DNA from: Gammaproteobacteria bacterium | GTDB lineage: Bacteria; Pseudomonadota; Gammaproteobacteria; HK1 | NCBI GenBank assembly: GCA_012103455.1 | Contig: WLWT01000001.1 | Coordinates: 62,001-126,000, forward strand | Length of the DNA stretch: 64,000 nt | Direction of reading: 5' to 3' | In this document: piece by piece, positions 61,864 to 64,000 of the stretch | Numbering within the stretch: the stretch's first letter is position 1 | Layout: each line of letters begins with the position of its first letter | Program-made: the position numbers and the translations under genes | The notes under the pieces: model-generated | The model's input: only the letters and a program-made list of their open reading frames with translations | Told to the model about the DNA's origin: nothing | Databases searched by the model: none

Positions 61864-62069
61864 ATGCCAGCCGTTACCCGCTATCTCTTCGCCGTCAGCA
61901 TGGATGTTGCTGCGGATAAAGAAGCATTCTTCAACGAGATCTATGATACCGAGCACGTGCCCTGCTCTTACTGCCGTGCCCGGCGTCGTCTCCGCTCTCA
62001 CGATTATCATCCCGTGTGCGTGCACACTTTGGCGCATTGTCCCGATAGTTCTTTATTCATGCCGATAGA
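61864..62069 (+). pseudogene. Frameshifted small dimeric alpha/beta-barrel protein
   Basis: ATG 61864 begins 'AVTRYLFAVSMDVAADKEAF' followed by 'FNEIYDTEHVP', like small ferredoxin-fold proteins (EthD- or DUF4286-like). The frame then loses register; the neighbouring frame gives 'PALTAVPGVVSALT', which restores the expected 'VPALLxVPGV'. About 70 codons later no homology remains. It is a broken remnant lying between the VioB-like genes and the attC-like site. Confidence 0.55.
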
Positions 62070-62111
62070 TTCACCTGGTGAAACAGGTGATTCCCTCCCA
62101 GTGCTTAAGAG

Positions 62112-62184
62112 GAACAACTTAAAGGGCGCGACGTTAGGAGCGTCCCAACGAACGATGGTGAGCAACTTGATGTGATTGTTATGC
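62112..62184 (-). other. attC-like site b
   Basis: On the minus strand it opens GCATAAC, three bases beyond the stop of the small membrane protein gene. It contains ACGCTCCTAACGTCGCGCC, closely similar to ACGCTCTTTATGTCGCGCC in site a, and ends GTTGTTC. The ends are nearly inverse. The terminal GTTGTTC does not fit the GTTRRRY consensus, so the site may be degenerate. Confidence 0.35.
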
Positions 62185-62186
62185 AT

Positions 62187-62681
62187 TTATTCCTCTGTTG
62201 GCTCAGCGGCTACTGCGCTTGAATTAACGATAGACAAATAAAGAACGTTTAATGACATCCTAAGCGAATAAACTAACAGAAAGATTGATACGACAGAAAG
62301 AGAATAAATATCAATTTCATTAAAATGATTGAAATATATTTCATCCTTTATGATTGTTTGAATGTATATGCCCTTTAGTAGTGCTAATGATGTGGTTCCT
62401 GAAACACCCAAAGTTCCTATAGTAAACGCTGTATCTGCGAAGTTGCCGAACATTCCATAGATAAGGCTAGTTTGGCTTTGATTGTTTGAGACAGGAGAAA
62501 AGCTGTAAATTGTGTAACAAATTATGATAACTAACCAAAAGCATAAAGTTAAATGCGGCCACACTAAGAGCTTGTGAGTAAATTCTTTTACATTTCCAAT
62601 ATTTGTCACTAACAATATTGACAGCACGACTAATGCTGATAAAGCTGATAATAGACCAATATTTATTTTTCTATTATTCAT
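62187..62681 (-). CDS. Small integral membrane protein, unknown function
   Basis: This 164-residue protein has about four hydrophobic helices: 'IGLLSALSALVVLSILLV', 'LTLCFWLVIIICYTIYSF', 'FTIGTLGVSGTTSLALL' and 'LSVVSIFLLVYSLRMSLNV'. No known family was recognised. Its codon usage is AT-rich and unlike the flanking GC-rich genes, a sign of transfer. It follows the next entry by 2 bp in one operon, and the pair is bracketed by attC-like palindromes, as an integron cassette would be. The first residues 'MNNRKIN' come directly after TGA of the upstream gene. Confidence 0.6.
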   Translation of the reverse strand: MNNRKINIGLLSALSALVVLSILLVTNIGNVKEFTHKLLVWPHLTLCFWLVIIICYTIYSFSPVSNNQSQTSLIYGMFGNFADTAFTIGTLGVSGTTSLALLKGIYIQTIIKDEIYFNHFNEIDIYSLSVVSIFLLVYSLRMSLNVLYLSIVNSSAVAAEPTEE

Positions 62682-62683
62682 TA

Positions 62684-62992
62684 CTAGCTCCTGTTGAATA
62701 CTTCTGCACGTTTCGCATCCTCTTCTTTGGAGCTATTACCAAGTAAACCGCCAATAATCCCACCGATAATCACACCAGGAACACCGCCCAATACGCCTAC
62801 TACCCCACCCAGTGCCATTGATTCTGCAGTATTGTCAGAAGGTTCGGCGATTACTTTTTGGATTGGGATGTTATAACCTGATACTCTAAGGCTGTAAGAG
62901 CCTATTGATCGGGCTAACTCATCTCGAGTTGGCGCAACTTGTTTTAGATATATCTTTTCATTCGTCGATGGATCGATGACAAACAATCTCAT
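62684..62992 (-). CDS. Small Gly-zipper protein, unknown function
   Basis: This 102-residue protein has a hydrophilic N-terminal half ('MRLFVIDPSTNEKIYLKQVA') and one glycine-rich hydrophobic segment ('MALGGVVGVLGGVPGVIIGG' followed by IIGGLLG, residues ~60-88). Glycine-zipper repeats of this kind occur in pore-forming or outer-membrane-associated small proteins. The DNA is AT-rich. Together with the 164-residue membrane protein 2 bp downstream it may form a two-component membrane system; toxin-antitoxin or defence functions are possible but unproven. ATG 62992 lies about 20 bp after the end of attC-like site a. Confidence 0.55.
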   Translation of the reverse strand: MRLFVIDPSTNEKIYLKQVAPTRDELARSIGSYSLRVSGYNIPIQKVIAEPSDNTAESMALGGVVGVLGGVPGVIIGGIIGGLLGNSSKEEDAKRAEVFNRS

Positions 62993-63012
62993 TTTATTAA
63001 TCCGTATTTATT

Positions 63013-63073
63013 GCATAACGTTTAAGCTGTGCGGCGCGACATAAAGAGCGTTTAAACGAGCACGTTGTTATGT
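63013..63073 (-). other. attC-like site a
   Basis: This 61-bp palindrome has ends that pair exactly: ACATAAC at one end and GTTATGC/T at the other on the minus strand, with imperfect inner arms (GCTC-GTTTAAA and GCTTAAAC). It shares a core with site b. Length and bulged structure match integron attC sites. The terminal GTTATGC departs from GTTRRRY at one base. Confidence 0.4.
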
Positions 63074-63116
63074 TGACCGAATTCATACACTAACCGCGAC
63101 ACATTTAAGGCCTAAC

Positions 63117-63212
63117 GAGGTTGTAGAAAAATCTCATTTTCAATTTCTGATCTAGTAAAATCAATCACTTACATAGTAGCAAAATGGTGGTTTTGGGTAT
63201 TTCTACAGCCTC
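63117..63212. repeat. AT-rich inverted-repeat element (~96 bp)
   Basis: GAGGTTGTAGAAAAAT at 63117 and its near-inverse ATTTCTACAGCCTC ending at 63212 bound an AT-rich centre. AAC precedes and follows it. GTTAGGC (minus strand, 63110-63116) abuts one end, so this may be either a long attC site or a small transposable remnant. Confidence 0.4.
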
Positions 63213-63220
63213 AACGACAA

Positions 63221-63271
63221 GCCTAACCGGCCGGCTTTGAAATGCAGCGGAAAGGCCGGTCTGCGTTAACG
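63221..63271 (-). other. attC-like site c
   Basis: On the minus strand it starts 15 bp after the TGA of the nuclease-like gene, with GTTAAC, GACCGGCC, a loop, then GGCCGG and GTTAGGC. The last heptamer fits the GTTRRRY right-hand core. The stem is GC-rich and imperfect. Position right after a stop codon is typical of a gene cassette. Confidence 0.4.
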
Positions 63272-63285
63272 CTTTTGTCAGCAGT

Positions 63286-64000
63286 TCATTTTCCCTCAAT
63301 CATGTCGGCAATTTCCCGAAACTTCTCAGCGAGCTTTTCGGCAGCTTTTGGATCACCCACTGAGTTTGCGACGTTATCGGCTATCTTTTGGAGAGCCACA
63401 TCAATATCCTTATCGGTCACGCCCTCGGTAAATATTGAAAGGAATCGTTGCCAGGCGGCCAGTTGAATTCCAGCCAATTTCTCTTCGAAAAGTCGGGAGA
63501 TGTAGTTATCCATGACTCCTGCGCGGGCCAACCTCCCAAAGTTCCCTCCACTACCACTTGCCGGGCGATCAGAAATCATGTCCGATTTCGCCGGATAAAA
63601 CCGATTCACGCTCGAAAGCTTAATGCCTCTGTTCGATGCCCCCCTTCTCTTATGCTGCCTCTTATGCTGCCAGTACCAATTTCTATACTCAGCAGCATAC
63701 CGCGCACCCATGACAAAAGGCTCGAATACAATAGGTGACCCAGAAATTACATTTGAAAGCGCCCATGGAACTACCACTAGAAGGTCCGCTGACGCACAAG
63801 AAGCTGGCGTTACTTTATACCTGAAGCTAGGCTCTTTCTCCTTCGCAAGCACATACCAGCCTTTCAATTCAATGCCCATAAGCACAGTCGGCTCTACGTC
63901 AGGAGCACTGGCCTTCAACACCACATCCGGAAACGTCTGTGGCTGCCGTTCGAATTCATAGAGTGCATAGTGTTGTTTGGGATCCCATACAGATCGCAGC
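63286..64000 (-). CDS. PD-(D/E)xK nuclease-like protein, partial at right edge
   Basis: The frame enters from the right edge ('LRSVWDPKQHYALYEFERQP' at 64000-63940) and ends with TGA at 63286; the N-terminus is outside the window. 'VEPTVLMGIELKGWYVLAKE', followed by K-E-P-S-F-R-Y-K-V-T, looks like the E-x-K catalytic strand of a restriction-type nuclease. 'ASADLLVVVPWALS' follows as the usual next strand. The C-terminal 150 residues are helical. A DNA-targeting role, perhaps in restriction or defence, is plausible. The stop is followed 15 bp later by an attC-like site, so this gene is probably the adjacent cassette. A 12-bp duplication gives Q-H-K-R twice. Confidence 0.65.
   Translation of the reverse strand, partial: LRSVWDPKQHYALYEFERQPQTFPDVVLKASAPDVEPTVLMGIELKGWYVLAKEKEPSFRYKVTPASCASADLLVVVPWALSNVISGSPIVFEPFVMGARYAAEYRNWYWQHKRQHKRRGASNRGIKLSSVNRFYPAKSDMISDRPASGSGGNFGRLARAGVMDNYISRLFEEKLAGIQLAAWQRFLSIFTEGVTDKDIDVALQKIADNVANSVGDPKAAEKLAEKFREIADMIEGK
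63648..63671. repeat. 12-bp tandem duplication
   Basis: CTCTTATGCTGC occurs at 63648 and 63660, in frame (QHKR repeated) in the nuclease-like gene. Confidence 0.9.

Overview
The window is GC-rich bacterial DNA, apart from an AT-rich patch near 62.2-63.2 kb. It is dense in coupled operons, glycosyltransferases, radical SAM enzymes, PhyH-type dioxygenases, a type I PKS and small selfish elements. No rRNA or tRNA was seen. The gene mix suits an uncultured, metabolite-rich, proteobacterium-like or symbiont-type bacterium, but no marker gene fixes the taxon.

Region 1 (1-16.8 kb, minus strand) is one long, mostly coupled operon. From upstream to downstream it encodes a very large multicopper oxidase (interrupted by an in-frame TGA), a secreted YncE-like propeller, a radical SAM/SPASM enzyme, a SCO copper chaperone, a fused cytochrome c/ligand-binding protein, a methyltransferase, a B12-type radical SAM enzyme, an HprK-like kinase, a NTP_transf_5 nucleotidyltransferase and a glycosyltransferase cut by the left edge. 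Five junctions are 4-bp ATGA/TTGA overlaps. I read it as an extracytoplasmic copper oxidase with its own copper delivery, redox partner and modification enzymes.

Region 2 (17-34.5 kb) is a second accessory cluster of unknown product: two small methyltransferases, two adjacent B12-type radical SAM genes (one frameshifted), a GT9, a P-loop kinase, a creatininase-family amidohydrolase, two tandem PhyH dioxygenases, three propeller-like proteins (two probably DUF4915/TIGR03032), a GT4, an FkbM methyltransferase, a third B12-type radical SAM enzyme and a sulfotransferase-like protein. Three copies of a ~141-bp MITE with perfect 4-bp target duplications lie in or beside this block.

Region 3 (35-41.4 kb) is a polyamine-type ABC importer followed by an Asp/Glu/hydantoin racemase and an orotate phosphoribosyltransferase-like gene. 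Region 4 (41.8-49.9 kb) is a compact polyketide locus: stand-alone ACP, benzoate-CoA-ligase-like enzyme and a KS-AT-DH-KR-ACP-TE protein. Region 5 (50-54.5 kb) holds DUF3500, GST, a repeat-rich Gly/Cys mini-protein, a 3-hydroxyisobutyrate-dehydrogenase-like oxidoreductase and several gene remnants.

Region 6 (54.5-64 kb) holds a TIR/SEFIR-AAA ATPase coupled to a (frameshifted) HNH protein, which looks like a Septu variant; an enoyl-CoA hydratase; a Uma2 nuclease; a two-gene version of VioB; and, at the right edge, minus-strand AT-rich genes separated by attC-like palindromes that resemble the distal end of an integron cassette array. Across the whole window, short tandem duplications, most often 15 bp, recur in coding and non-coding DNA.
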